Source: Lucifuga dentata
Taxonomy: Eukaryota > Chordata > Actinopteri > Ophidiiformes > Bythitidae
DNA: 64,000 nt
Reading direction: 5' to 3'
Assembly (NCBI GenBank): GCA_014773175.1
Contig: VXCM01003282.1
Location: forward strand, 1-64,000
In this document: positions 10,466 through 22,661 of the stretch, piece after piece
Numbering within the stretch: the stretch's first letter is position 1
Layout of the letters: each line of letters starts with the position of its first letter
Program-made: the position numbers and the translations under genes
Notes under the pieces: generated by a model
What the model was told of the DNA's origin: nothing
Databases searched by the model: none
What the model saw: the letters and a program-made list of their open reading frames with translations, nothing else

Positions 10466-13119
10466 TATTCGTGGATGTTCAGACTAGTGGTAGTCTGATA
10501 TATCAGGTTGATACTGGCATGTTATTAAAAAAATACCCTGCTGGTCGTCTGCACAAAACCCTTAACCTGAACTCGTGCTAACAAGAAATTTTGTTGAGAT
10601 TCCACTTTGACATGTTGTGATTTTTAATTTTAGACTTATTTAAACAAATTAGATATTGCTTCAAAATATAGCCACAGTTTCCTCTTAAAACCTGCACTAC
10701 ACACTGTATTGTCCAGGCAGAACGGACTTAATGCAGAGACATCAACTGAAGGCTGCTAGAGGGCAAACCTGACAGAGCTGTTTCATTCTGTTTTCTGGTA
10801 AAACTTGAGGCCTCACTATGATGTTATAGAACAAATAAATTATCTAAATGGGCAGAAATCACAGGAGCATGGAAACTGGGTAGCTAGAAGATCCCAAACA
10901 GCAGGAGAGAAAGGTTAATGTTTGATAGAAGGACTGAGAAAATCCTGACAGAGGGCATTGCTACTATACATGAAGAATAGGTACAATTAATGTTATATCA
11001 TTTTTGCTTTTTTTCCCCGTAATTAATGAATATAAGTATAGCAAAAATTGAATTGGAATTTATGCCAGTATGAAAATCACATTACAATCAAATGTATATA
11101 TTATGCTATATGCACAGAGTACATGTTTTTAAATAATATGCAAATATAATAAATAAAATGAATTTCACAGACACAAGTCCCACTAAATCCCAAATATACT
11201 GTAGACTTACTAATAATTTGTTTTGCTGAGGTGCAGTTTTGTTAATTTATTTTGTTATTTTTTATTTTTCTTTCATTTCAAACAGATTCCAAAGACATCT
11301 AACTTTAAAAACTGGTCTAAGTTTGACGACACAGCGCTGCGTATCAGCTTGCTACATTATAGTAATACATCTGGACAATAGACAGTAAGTACAGGCACTG
11401 CATTAGAAAGTCGGCCATTATTTCAGTTAAACAAGTGTTATACTGGCACTACACCAATTTCAGCTGGTCAAGCAACGTTAATTTTTGTACGGCAAAGCAA
11501 GTCTCAGATAATTTTGCTCTACAGTCTGAGGCTGCAGAAGCTGAGAGGGTTTTTAGTCAAACTTTCTTTGTGGTCATTTTTGAAAAATATCACAAACCTC
11601 TTATTTGTTGTATGATATCACTCATCTCACTGTGAAACTAATCTTATTTCCCCTGTATTATCATTTTGTGTGTGTATTATAATATAGTTTTACTCATTAA
11701 TCACCTCACACAGTTTGTTTAATGTCTGGGTGTAACCTTCTTCTTATCAACACTCAACTGCCTAATCTGTATCACTTCTCTTTCTACAGAACACCTTCAT
11801 TATCTTTATGATGTTGTAAGTGTCCATGTGCAGTCACTCCACACACTAATATATTTAATCTCTCTCTACCATTCAAGGACATATCGCACATGTCCTTTCC
11901 AGGTCAGCGAGTGTCCGGTTCACGCACTGCAGACCACATTTGGTTGAGTGAAGAATGAGACATTTGTCACTGGCAAGTTTATTGACTTCTTCTTGACAGG
12001 CTGAGGTGAGTGGGTATGCACAAACAGCATGTGCTGAGAGTGTGGATGCTGGGAAAGTGCAAGTGTGTGTGTGTGTGTGTGTGAGTTTCATGTCTAGCCA
12101 CAGCACAAATGCATTGTCTGTAAAAACAGAAATTATAATGGAAGTGCATGCAGTGTAAATATATGAAGCGCTGTATAGGACAAAAAATGGCGCTTCATAT
12201 AAATAAGCAAGCAAACAGATAAAACAGATGCCTTATTCTTCTTTATTCATACCATTTTCCTATTTCCCTCTGTTGATATTTACTTGAATTGAGTCACTGA
12301 CAGGAAACGTTCACAGGAAGTGGGTAGGAAAGGTTCACAGGAAGTGCCAAATCACAACTTTAAAATTAGAAAATATTTTGTTTATGGACATCGGATATTA
12401 AAATCCTCAAAGGTGAAGCAAACTGTTATTTTTCGCAAATTTGAGGCTATCAAAATATGAATAAATTGATGTAATTTTGTGCAACCATATCGCGCAAGGT
12501 CATTCCATGATCTTGCTCCTGTATGTATTGGGCGAATGCAAGGAAACACTCTGATAAAGTCATCAGGCCTACGCGTGGCTAACACACCCACAAACACACT
12601 CACACCTACAGGCAGTTAGGAGCTTCCTGTTCACATGATTAACATGCTTTTGGCCTGTGGGAAGAAAGTAAAGCATGCAGAAGAAACAAACAGGGAGCAC
12701 CTACAACTAAATAAGGACCTTTCTCCTATCCATCTATCCACCTTGCTGGCCTTGAATTTATTACAAAAAGACATTCTGTACAATTTATATTAATCATTTG
12801 ACAGATGCTATTATCCAAAGTAATGTGCATGAGGTATGCTGCTGTGAAATGTCAAAATGTCCATGTCATACTAAATAAATGCACATTTTTCATGAACATG
12901 AAAAAAGGATTATGAGGTTAGTAGACATAATTTTGAAATGACAAATTAATTGCACGATCTGCATTAAAACAGCACTGCCTTGAAATACTACGAAATTGAA
13001 ATAAAGTACAATAGGGCCTGACTTGTGTTTCAAGGGAGGAGTCCTGGGCAGATAAGACGCTCTCCGATTTGTAAAGATATTAACTGTGGAGTAATTAGCC
13101 ACACCTGTAGTTAAAGGAA
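10466..13119. other. Gene-free stretch
   Basis: AT-rich sequence without a supported gene. It includes a (GT)n run at 12063-12084 and a ~24 bp tandem duplication at 12301-12348 (ttcacaggaagtg in both units). Confidence 0.55.
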
Positions 13120-13578
13120 TTTCAGAATCAGAATCAGAATCAGATTTATTGCGAAGTAGGTTTTCACATACAAGGAATTTGCTCTGGTGCATGGTGCTCA
13201 GGAAGGAAAAGATCAAAAAATGTACAATATACACAGAATGTATAAAATGTACAATATACAGAGGATGTACAATATAATGTACAGGGAATGTGCGTTAATG
13301 TAGTGCATAGAGTCCAGTGGTTATAGAACTTACGTTGAAAGTGAATGGATGTAGTGCAACGTGTGATGACTGGGGGGATGTGTGAGTGTGTGGGTGGAGT
13401 GGGGGTGGGGTGGTCAGTGCCAGTCTCTGGTCTGACTAATGAGTCCTACTGCAGTTGGGAAGAAACTGTTTTTGTGGCGTGAAGTTTTGGTCTTGATGGA
13501 CCGTAGCCTCCTGCCAGAGGGGAGTGGCTCAAAAAGATAATGTCCAGGGTGGGAGGGGTCAGCCACAATCTTTTCCGC

Positions 13579-14630
13579 TCATCTCCGAGTCCTGGAGGTG
13601 TACAGGTCCTGGAGGGATGGTAGATTGCAGCCAATCACCCTCTCAGCAGAGCGAATGATATGCTGCAGTCTGCCCTTGTCCTTGGTGGTGGCAGCAGTGT
13701 ACCAGACCGTGATAGAGGAGGTGAGGATGGACTCGATGATGAAAGTGTAGAAGACTACCATCATAGCCGTTGGCAGTTTGAACTTCTTCAACTGCTGCAG
13801 GAAATACATCCTCTGCTGGGCTTTCTTGGTGAGGGAGCTGATGGTCAGCTCCCAAGCTTGATGGACTGATGACTGGAGGTACAGCTGTTGGTGTACAGGG
13901 AGAAGAGCAGAGGAGAAAGGACACAGCCTTGAGGGGACCCAGTGCTGATGGTCTGGGAGTCAGAGACATGCTTACCCAGCCTCACGCGCTGCTTCCTGTC
14001 AGACAGGAAGTCAGTGATCCACCTACAGGTGGAGTCAGGCACGTTTAGCTGGGAGAGCTTGTCCTGCAGCAGAGCGGGGATGATTGTGTTGAATGCAGAG
14101 CTGAAGTCCACAAACAGGATCCTGGCATAGGTTCCCGGGGAGTCCAGGTGCTGGAGGATGAAGTGGAGAGCCATGTTGACAGCATCGTCTACAGACCTAT
14201 TAGCTCTGTAGGCGAACTGGAGGGGATCCAGGAGTGTGTCAGTGATGGCTTTGAGGTGGGACAGCACAAGGCGCTCAAATGACTTCATTACCACTGAGGT
14301 CAGGGCANNNGGGATGATTGTGTTGAATGCAGAGCTGAAGTCCACAAACAGGATCCTGGCATAGGTTCCCGGGGAGTCCAGGTGCTGGAGGATGAAGTGG
14401 AGAGCCATGTTGACAGCATCGTCTACAGACCTATTAGCTCTGTAGGCGAACTGGAGGGGATCCAGGAGTGTGTCAGTGATGGCTTTGAGGTGGGACAGCA
14501 CAAGGCGCTCAAATGACTTCATTACCACTGAGGTCAGGGCAGTGGGTCTGTAGTCATTAAGATCTGTGGCCTTAATGACTACAGATGGGGATGGGGATGA
14601 TGGTGGAGGACTTGGAGCAGGCTGGTACAT
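13579..14630 (-). pseudogene. LINE ORF2 reverse transcriptase, broken
   Basis: Coding remnant of the LINE at 13120-14935. Conserved RT blocks are readable from 14630 to about 13847, ending at SLYTN followed by CTSSHQS. The frame then jumps to the ORF2 C-terminus (MYFLQQLKKFKLPTAMM to TSRTRR, 13809-13579) with the YxDD/FADD box missing. A 231 bp assembly duplication makes the text stutter between 14077 and 14541. It is not functional. Confidence 0.8.
14077..14541. repeat. Assembly duplication, 231 bp x2, around NNN
   Basis: 14077-14307 and 14311-14541 are the same sequence separated by three N. The break falls inside a high-copy LINE, where misjoins are expected. Confidence 0.9.
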
Positions 14631-14935
14631 GGCATGTCTCCAGTGAGGTGCTGAAGATGTCCGTGAACACTGGAGACAGCTGATCAGCAGAGTTCTTCAG
14701 GGTGGATGGAGAGACAGAATCAGGTCCAGCTGCTTTGCGGGGGTTCTGCCTCTTAAAGAGCCTGTTAACTTCCCTCCCCAGGATGGAGACGGTCGTTGTA
14801 GTGGTGGGAGGGAAGGGGGCCTCTGAGGAGGGCAGTTGTGGAGACACCCAGGCCACTGTTGCGGGGGGTAAAGCTAGGGNGTCGGAGTCGCGGGGGATGG
14901 TGTCATCAGGACCGCTACCACTACATTTGTACATT

Positions 14936-16039
14936 GTGACAGTCACATTGTATTAAACACATGTTGTCATATCTGCCACTTGGCTTCATATTTTAGAGTA
15001 AAAATGTTCAGATGTAAACTGCCTCCTGTGTTGTGGTTTGATGATGATATTCGGTGAGTGTCTTGACTTTTGAGTGCTTCATTTTTCTCTCCATTAGGCT
15101 GCTCTAATGGTCATTGCACTGCAGACAGCATTATAAAGACTGTGCTGACAGTGCTCAGTGGTTACAGTGTTGCAACCCACAGTCTATCTTCCAGCTTCCT
15201 CCGTCCACAATCCTGTTCCCCTGGTACAGGTTCTACCTCTCTGTTGGCAACAAACCAGAATTTTACATCATATTATTTCAACAACAAATGTTAATTTCAT
15301 ATAGCTGCAATATGATGACTGTTCACACTTGATGACCAATTGCTATTGATTTATTGTTGTTATGTCATATTATTGAGACCCTGGCTCCAACTTCTGACAA
15401 TAAGCTTGTGGCTATAAGCAGCTGAAAGAGCTCAAGAACATGACAGCAGTCATTCTGGTCAGGTTATGGTGAAATATTTTGTTCCTGGTTCATATTGAAT
15501 CGTATTTCTGGACCAGAGTCTGTCTACCTATTGAATGTGTGGGTATATCATATAGGATAGGAATGAATGTGGATGCTGGGAAAGTGCAAGAGTGTGTTTG
15601 TGTGTGTGTGTTTGTGTGTGTGCTGATTTGTGGTGTGTGGACTACTTATTCTGGATCCTTATATCAGATTTGTTGAATATATTTGCATATTGTGTCAGGG
15701 GTAATTAATTCTGAACAAATACTGCACATTATGATATTGTGGGTGACCCATGCAGATGCAGCTAAGCTTCCATGGCCAAGGGTGCCTGTACCAGAATAAT
15801 CTCAGTATGATAGTGCATGGAATCACGCTATGTTAATATTCTCTCACATCTGCTGAGCTGAAAAATCGACTGGCATACTTTGTAAAGTGCAGCATGATGT
15901 AACAATTTGCTTAAACATCTCTGGCGCCTGACATGAGCGCAAACACAAATTTAAATAAACACCAGAGCAATTTTTTATTTTTAACCTTGTCAGGTGTTCC
16001 AACTGCATAAGTATTAATATTATGGCCTAAATTATTAAA
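14936..16039. other. Gene-free stretch upstream of a CpG-rich region
   Basis: No recognisable gene or large repeat. Short TG-rich run at 15597-15622. Confidence 0.55.
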
Positions 16040-16604
16040 TTCTCACATGTCCATTTATTCACAAAGATGCTGTAACGTTCTCCTCTGGACAAGCAGGAAA
16101 AGTAATCGAGCAGAGAGCGCTGCAGCTTTCACCGCAGCACCAGACTCAGCTGGTGGAAAGACGCTGTTAATTGCTGTCGATCGGTGCAGCTGCAGCTCGG
16201 TGTGTCCGGGTCTGCAGGTTAAGACGCCTTCTTTTTTTTAACCTTGCAATAATGGTGATAAGTGGCGTTATTTTACAGATTCGGACTATCAGTTAACGAC
16301 TGCGTGAACGGAGGATGTTGGATAAGTAACGCCGACGGAAGCAGAGTCACAGATGACTGCGCATTCTGCACGGCGGGTCGTCTCTCCTCCAGTCTCCTGT
16401 CCTGCCTCCAAGGAGTGGCTATTTACACATTACCGGCATACACACACATGCAATGAGCCGCCACACACACACTTGCGGCGAGTTTATTTGTTTTGGTTGG
16501 AGATAACGTGCAGGACAGAGGCTGAAGCACCGGCACTTGCATTCATGGATGTTTGACAGGCTTTACTATAGCGCATTTACGCACGGATTCAGAATAGCCG
16601 TAAG
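16040..16604 (+). promoter_or_regulatory. CpG-rich promoter and probable leader exon
   Basis: This is the only clearly CpG-dense stretch in the window, with more than twenty CpG in about 550 bp; the flanks have almost none. It ends at 16604 with the strong donor context TAAG|GTAAGG. An ATG at 16549 starts a short frame (MFDRLYYSAFTHGFRIAV) that stays open to the donor in phase 2, but longer upstream frames stop before it. The natural interpretation is a promoter with an untranslated or mostly untranslated first exon of the spectraplakin gene, spliced to an exon near 19.7 kb or beyond. It could also belong to an unrelated transcript. No TATA box is evident. Confidence 0.5.
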
Positions 16605-19600
16605 GTAAGGAAATGCGTGTTTACCCTGATCTGCTAAAGTGGTTTCAGGAGGAGTTTCGTCTTAACCGGTTGTTAACCCATATGGCAGCTTGAGCCAGCC
16701 ACTTTTAGCCCAGTGTAGGATCTGTTTGCAGCAGGTGTGTCCTGAAATTTGGGTTCCTAGATTACTTGCGGGATCGCAAAGGTCACCGGTAAAATCAGTC
16801 ATAGTTTCACTTGCTTACAGTTAATGATCCTAATCTATGCAATAAAACCAATCATTGCTGTCTTATACACAGGCTGTCCACTGCAATACTGTCAGTAACA
16901 CAAGAATTCTGCAGCTAAATTTTACCCCAGGGTATTTGATGTGACTAAATGTAGGAGCCAATAATGCAATACTCACCAACATTAGCAATTTATTTTTCTT
17001 AAGTGTTACTGAGGATATTATGCAGCAAAGCAGAAGGTAGTGTAATTTCTAATTTAATTTCTAATTTCTTGGATCTAAAAAGTAACCTCATTGTGAATTT
17101 CAGGACACAATGCAAACATCACCATTAAAAAACTGTCTTGTAGTTACAACAAGCCAAAAATATGAAAGGGAAAAATATGCTGTATATGCAATAAACATCA
17201 CTTTATTTGTCATTAATTATTTTTTTGATACTTGAAGTTCCTATAGGAGTACAAGGGTTGATTTAGAAGTTTGAGTCTAGCATAGAATGATCTAACTCAG
17301 AGGTTTCCTGCTGCCTTAATGTAGCATACTTCAGACTCGTGGGAGTCCCTTTCTTGGCTGGCTAAAAACCTCCATAACTAAAATGTGTCAGGTTCCAAAT
17401 AAAGCCTTTTCATGTTTGGGAAAAGGTGAAAATATCAGGCCAGATCAGTTGAGTAGTGTGGGTAATTAATAAGTTTAAAGCTGAAACCACAGAAGGCAGC
17501 AGTAAAAACAACTGATGTACAGGTGCTTTTGATTCCTCTGGAACTTCTTACAGCAAATAAATGCAGCGGATGTGCAAAAACATCTAGATAATTACATTAC
17601 ATCCACAAAACACATTATGGCCTTTGCTCACTTCCTAGCATGTGATGGATATGTGTCAAGAAATTATTGATAAACCCTCATATTTAGGAATTTTAAGGTA
17701 ATTTTCCAGCAGGGACCATATTGAACTCTGCCTACACAATTTTCACCAATGTTTACCTACAGTAAGTCAAGCCGGAACTCAGCATTTTCATCAAGTGCCA
17801 AAGGTGAATGATGTAAACCTCTGCTCCGAAAACGTGCTATGTTTATAAGGAAACGGATGACGAGTGAAGAAACTCTGATCATATGATTCATTTCCCATCC
17901 ATGTGTGAGAATCTGATTAGAGTCACAATGCTGTAGCCTGTTATGTGATATCAAACTCTCAATCCTAGACTGGCCAAAGTTATATGAATAATGGCCTCTC
18001 AAAGGACGTGAACTCTGAGCTCAGTGGCAATTAACACATCAGCTGCTGTTAGCTATTACAGTGGTTGTGTATATTGCTTCACTAAAACCTTCAAAATCCA
18101 TTTTCCCTAACACTTATATACTGTGATAGCCAGACAATAGGATACATCATCATATTTGATTTATTTCCCCAATACAAATGCAGGATTTGATCTGAATAGA
18201 AGCGTATTTTATACAGTAATTGCCTCAGTCTTAGTCAAGGTCTCGGTCATTCTGTTTGATTGAACAATTACTTGCAATTCGATATTGACAGTTATGCCAA
18301 CTGAGCTCCTGCAGGTGAATGTGCAACTCCAAATATATTTCCAAAAGATTTTATTGCATATTCTGATCACTGTTGAGATGTTATTAAATGCTCCTAATAG
18401 ATATAGCATATTGGTGTTGAATATGATTCTGGACAACCCCTTTTTGATAGGTCCTCATTCTGGTGTGCATTGGAATATGGAATATGATGGGTATGATGTC
18501 ATGTGTTGTGATGTGATATTTCACAGGGCCACAAATAATTTCTCTCCCACTCTGTCACTATAACTGCACATCACTAGTAAATATGTAACATGAAGGCAAG
18601 AGGTCAGTGACTGAACAAATAGTTTAAACAGTGATGTATAGCGTTATAAAGTACCATTTTACCTTTGGCTGATCTGAAATAAATTCTTCATGTTACACCA
18701 CCTGCCATATAACAATTACATATTATCTTTCAATCTGAATCTACACTGTCACTGTGGTAAAGTATATAGAGTATTAAATCCGTGACATTATATAATGTAA
18801 AAAGTTGAATTACTTATAAAATAAACTTATGTGTCAAATATCTGCAGTAGTGTAAATGATCTGTAAATATCTGTAAAAATAAAATTATCTAAAAATGATC
18901 TCTAAAAATACAGATTATCTAAATGATCTGTAAAAATAAAATGATCTGTAAAAACAGCCGCTGTGTTGCTTTCAAATACATGTAATATAATTTGAAACAA
19001 GTGATTCCTGTGGCAAAATTAAGTATCAGTCAGTGGTTCTTAAGGTGATTAATATTTTGATGGAATGCTCTGTGTCCTTTCATAAATGTCATTTAGAAAT
19101 GAATGCTTTATCCAGTCTCTTCTTTCTTGACCTAAAACTACAGAGGTAGAGCATAAGATTCCACAGTGGTGCATGTAAAGTCTCTTTTGCATATGTGGTT
19201 TGGTGTCTGTGTTTTTTTTTTTTTGTTTTTTTTAAAATTATGGTCGTAGTATTATTTCTGGCTTGGCACCTCCAGTCCACCTTACCTGATGATGTTTCAC
19301 TGAGTCCATTGTGTGTCTTAGCCACATTTTGCATTTTATGTCACTCTTGCTTCAAGCCTTTCTGTTTTATCATGTCATACATTTGAATAGCAGTTAATCA
19401 TTAGTGGAATGACATAACAGCACAAGGAGAAACCATGACTCTTTGAACAGTTGGCCCAATGCATGTCTTTTTTTTTTATCTTTTTTTGTTTTTGCACCTT
19501 TATGCTTGGTAATTAGTTTAAATAGCACATCACACAGTGTTTCAATGATGAATACTTGCTTGGAGATGTACATTTTATTGTGTAAGATGATAAAATTCAG

Positions 19601-19765
19601 AGCAGTCCTTTCCTATTTCCTTCTTTTCTGACCTACCATTTTAATGTGTGCAAGAATTATAGCAGAGATACCTGAAAAATATTGTTGCAGCAGTATGCAT
19701 GTAGGTCAGTTCAGTAGTGATACAAATCAAGGTAAAACTTCATCCTGTGATCACTCCTGAAGGTG
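16605..19765 (+). other. Probable intron, no gene seen
   Basis: AT-rich sequence. A mariner-like terminal fragment (tacaagggttgatttagaag) starts at 17252. Imperfect tandem atgatctgtaaaaata-type units lie at 18852-18955. Nothing coding is supported until the exon at 19766. Confidence 0.5.
18852..18955. repeat. Imperfect short tandem repeats
   Basis: Four to five diverged copies of a unit built around atctgtaaaaataaa, all AT-rich. Confidence 0.6.
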
Positions 19766-20023
19766 ATGGCGAGCCGTAAAGACAGGCGCAGGGATCGAAC
19801 CCCGCTCGAGGAAAGCTATGGAGAGAGAAGCGGTNGAGCCGTAAAGACAGGCGCAGGGATCGAACCCCGCTCGAGGAAAGCTATGGAGAGAGAAGCGGTG
19901 CTCTTCTCTGTCCTGGAGACACCCTGCCCTGGAACCTGTCCAAACACCAGAGGGTCAAACGCTCCAAGTCCGCCTCGGGGGAGGTCCTGGATCCAGCAGA
20001 GAGGGCTGTCATTCGCATAGCAG
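19766..20023 (+). CDS. dst/macf1: Spectraplakin alternative first coding exon (MACF1/DST-type, basic N-terminus)
   Basis: This exon encodes the N-terminus of a dystonin/MACF1 spectraplakin, a giant cytoplasmic linker of actin filaments to microtubules and, in some isoforms, to intermediate filaments. The ATG at 19766 has G at -3 and G at +4. With the duplicated assembly segment removed, the exon encodes 64 residues plus one base. They are: a basic start MASRKDRRRDRTPLEE, then ERSGALLCPGDTLPWNL, then a Lys/Arg/Ser stretch, then VLDPAERAVIRIA. In known family members these last two motifs directly precede the first CH domain (DERD-K/R-VQKKTF). The exon ends GCAG|GTGAGC, phase 1, as expected for that junction. 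As assembled, 19771-19834 is repeated at 19836-19899 around an N, which shifts the frame by 65 bp. KH-x-R and RIA resemble DST; ERSG resembles MACF1. Confidence 0.85.
19771..19899. repeat. Assembly duplication inside a coding exon
   Basis: 64 bp repeated exactly around an N at 19835. The 65 extra bases are not a multiple of three and split the spectraplakin exon into two frames. The duplication is almost certainly an assembly artefact. Confidence 0.9.
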
Positions 20024-21929
20024 GTGAGCTGCTTACTCTACACATACACACTTCACATAGTCTTGTACACACACCTCTTAAATGCACAGACCCCCCAAAT
20101 ATTGCAGTAGTGTATAACATATGGATATTTATTCTGAGCTTCTGTTAGGAGTTTATCTGGTTTCAGGGAATGATGAAATGCCATGAAAATCGCTGGGCAA
20201 TTCTCTTTGTAAGGAAATATCGGGACATTTTATAAAAGGATCACCTAACACACTTTGACTGAAGAAAATTTGTAAGTAATGGAAACATTAGCTGCCTACT
20301 CCTCTCAGAAAAACATCCCAATTCATGGATTTTTAATTACATTATGGTTATTCTTGTCTACAGTAATTCTCTGTTAGTATTGTCAAATCTGATGTGTTAG
20401 CATTGTGTAGAACTTGCCAAATGATGATCAGAGCAACATGGGCTGTAGACTGAACATTCACACCAGACTCACACCATTTACACAGTCACAAACATTCACA
20501 CCAGAACATTCAACAGAATTTGATCTAGGTCTCAACATCACTTTGATTTTGCTTGTTTTGTGGCATTGAGATACGGACAAGTGAATTTCCCAGGTCACAA
20601 GTGTGGTTGGAAATTTTTATTAGTACGTGTCCACTCGTGAAAGCACAGAATTATGAACTTTGTAGTACAATGCCTGTTATTGGACCCTTCCCCTTCAGAT
20701 ATATATAGTCCTAGGCACAAAAAAGTAACCCTATGCACTTTCCATCCTTTCTCTATACCTGCTTTTCCTGTGCAGGGTCGCTGGAGAACCCTATTCAGCA
20801 AAACTGTATCCACAAAAGTAGAATAAGCAGGAATGAGGAAGAATAAGGATGGCTGGATGGCTGGATGGACAAATGTGCAAATCTTGTCTCAAGACAGCTG
20901 TAAATATATCTGTAATGGTACATTTATGAGTGATGTGCTCTTGGGTCCAAAAATGTACTTCCTTTTTGGAAAATTTCTGGGTGCGTGACTTCAAATATCC
21001 TTAAGAACTACTGAATTATGGGAACTTGAACACAGCAAAATCATGTAATTGACTTCAGTTTTCTCTTTAGTTCTACATGGCTTTATCTGGTGTGTATGGC
21101 CAGGATGGAACTGTGGAACATTCGGGTGTTGTTGGGATATTGAATAGGTAGAGATTTCATCCTTTTCTGTCTAATTCAGTTTCAAATGCCAGATCAGTAA
21201 GAAACAATTAAGCCTGTAAGTGATACTGTCGATGAAAAAGGAAAGTAAACAGTATTATGTTATACATGTGAGAGATTCTCTTTGGTGGGGTTTCCTTTCA
21301 CACTGGCGATGAGTTTTACAACTGAACAGGATGCAGCCATACATTAAGACAAGGAATGTAGCAACACAGTAGTCGTGCACATGAGAGGCATGGTTCTCAA
21401 AGGCATGTATTGCGCAAACAATGACTGGGATCCTTTCCAAAAGAACTGAGGATTCTAGAAACACATTATTTATTTATACTGTGGCTTAGCGATGCATTTG
21501 CAGGGATGGCGATGGTCATTGCTTGGCACAAAGTGTTTCTTACATTTCCACAGTTAATCTTCAGAGATGATAAACTGACTCATGCAAGAGACAGAATGAG
21601 GAAAGGAGAGAAGGGCTGACAAAGTGAGAGATCTCTTGTCATTCTAGCATGGAAATACAAAGTGCAGTTCTCCCAGTTTGTGCTGCTAGTTTCTCATTGT
21701 GCATATCCTAAATTTAGCAAAACGAGCCTTCAAGCAAGCTTGTTTTGGATGTTGGCTTAAAGGAAGTTTACATAACTTTAGCCAACAATGGGGCTGCATC
21801 CATATCCATGTCCTGTACTTCTCTTCCTGTCTGTCAGAAAGCCAGGTCAAACTGTGTCAGCACCCATGGGTGAGAATGAGCTTTTGTTTTGGCCTCTGCT
21901 GACTAATTGACTCCCTGCTGTAGAATCTC

Positions 21930-22005
21930 TGACAGCACAGCCCCTCTAGCTCAGGCTCATCTGTATGCACATACAGATAGATGAGCCCGAGCTCAAGCTG
22001 TGCCG
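21930..22005. other. Long imperfect inverted repeat (hairpin)
   Basis: agctcaggctcatctgtatg (21948-21967) faces a near-complement ending gatgagcccgagct (21980-21993), with a 4-nt bulge. Outer flanks acagcacagc and gctgtgccgt extend the pairing to about 75 nt. The shape is similar to a pre-miRNA but no known miRNA seed is recognised. Confidence 0.5.
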
Positions 22006-22622
22006 TTAATTGTGCACTATGCACAGATGTAGTTAGTCATCACCTGCTGTGTGTCTGAAGCTGCACTGCACTGTCTCTCTGGTTGTGTTAGTACACTTAT
22101 TGATCAGTGCATGTTTGACTGCTGCTATGTTAGGTCAAAGCTTTGCATTTCATTTTACTTGTCAATTTCATGTCGATTTGAAAGAGTATTAACTCACATA
22201 AATCAACCATTATTTAGGATGTTACAGTTTTTGTGCAGAAGAAAGTACAGAAGAACGCAACTAAAAGAATGCAGCTCCACTTTTTTGTTGCTAAAATAGA
22301 GCAAGACTTTAACTATAATTAAATCAAATGTGTTAAAAAAAGATTTATTTTGCAAATTCACTGTACAATGGCATTGCAGACATCATATACTTTTGAATCA
22401 GTAGCCATGGTTGTTGAAAGTATGTCAAAACCCTTTTGTACTGCTGAATCAGCATCATCTTAGCTATGCATTAGGTGGGGGTTGCATGTTTCTGCCTTAT
22501 TTGTTTATCTACAGTGACTCCATAAATGTGAACCCTGTCCAAGCATATATTTTAATCCAGATCTATATCTGGATGCGGTCTAAATTGCACCTGTTGATAG
22601 TCGATCATAGGATACGCATGAC

Positions 22623-22626
<4 letters not shown>

Positions 22627-22657
<31 letters not shown>
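22627..22657. repeat. Poly-T tract
   Basis: About 31 uninterrupted T. Confidence 0.9.

Positions 22658-22661
<4 letters not shown>

Larger units (their letters stand above)
13120..14935 (-). mobile_element. Truncated L2/Rex1-like non-LTR retrotransposon
   Basis: Read on the minus strand from 14935 down to 13120. The 5' part encodes [17 protein letters not shown]. Next come [51 protein letters not shown] (first catalytic Asp region) and TGSPQGCVLSPLLFSLYTN. These are successive blocks of a LINE reverse transcriptase. The 3' end of ORF2 (KKAQQRMYFLQQLKKFKLP, 13845-13579) follows directly, so the FADD catalytic box and about a hundred residues are deleted. A stop after TSRTRR and at least one frameshift near 14580-14620 add to the decay. 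The element ends in a 3' tail of (TGATTC) units at 13142-13120. The segment 14077-14307 is repeated at 14311-14541 around NNN, an assembly artefact. Confidence 0.85.

Noticed and set aside
13660..13869. 69-residue plus-strand open frame
   Set aside because: Antisense shadow of the LINE ORF2 C-terminus.
14702..14956. 84-residue plus-strand open frame
   Set aside because: Antisense shadow of the LINE ORF2 remnant on the minus strand.
19881..20120. 79-residue minus-strand open frame
   Set aside because: Antisense to the spectraplakin exon and across its donor; no motif.
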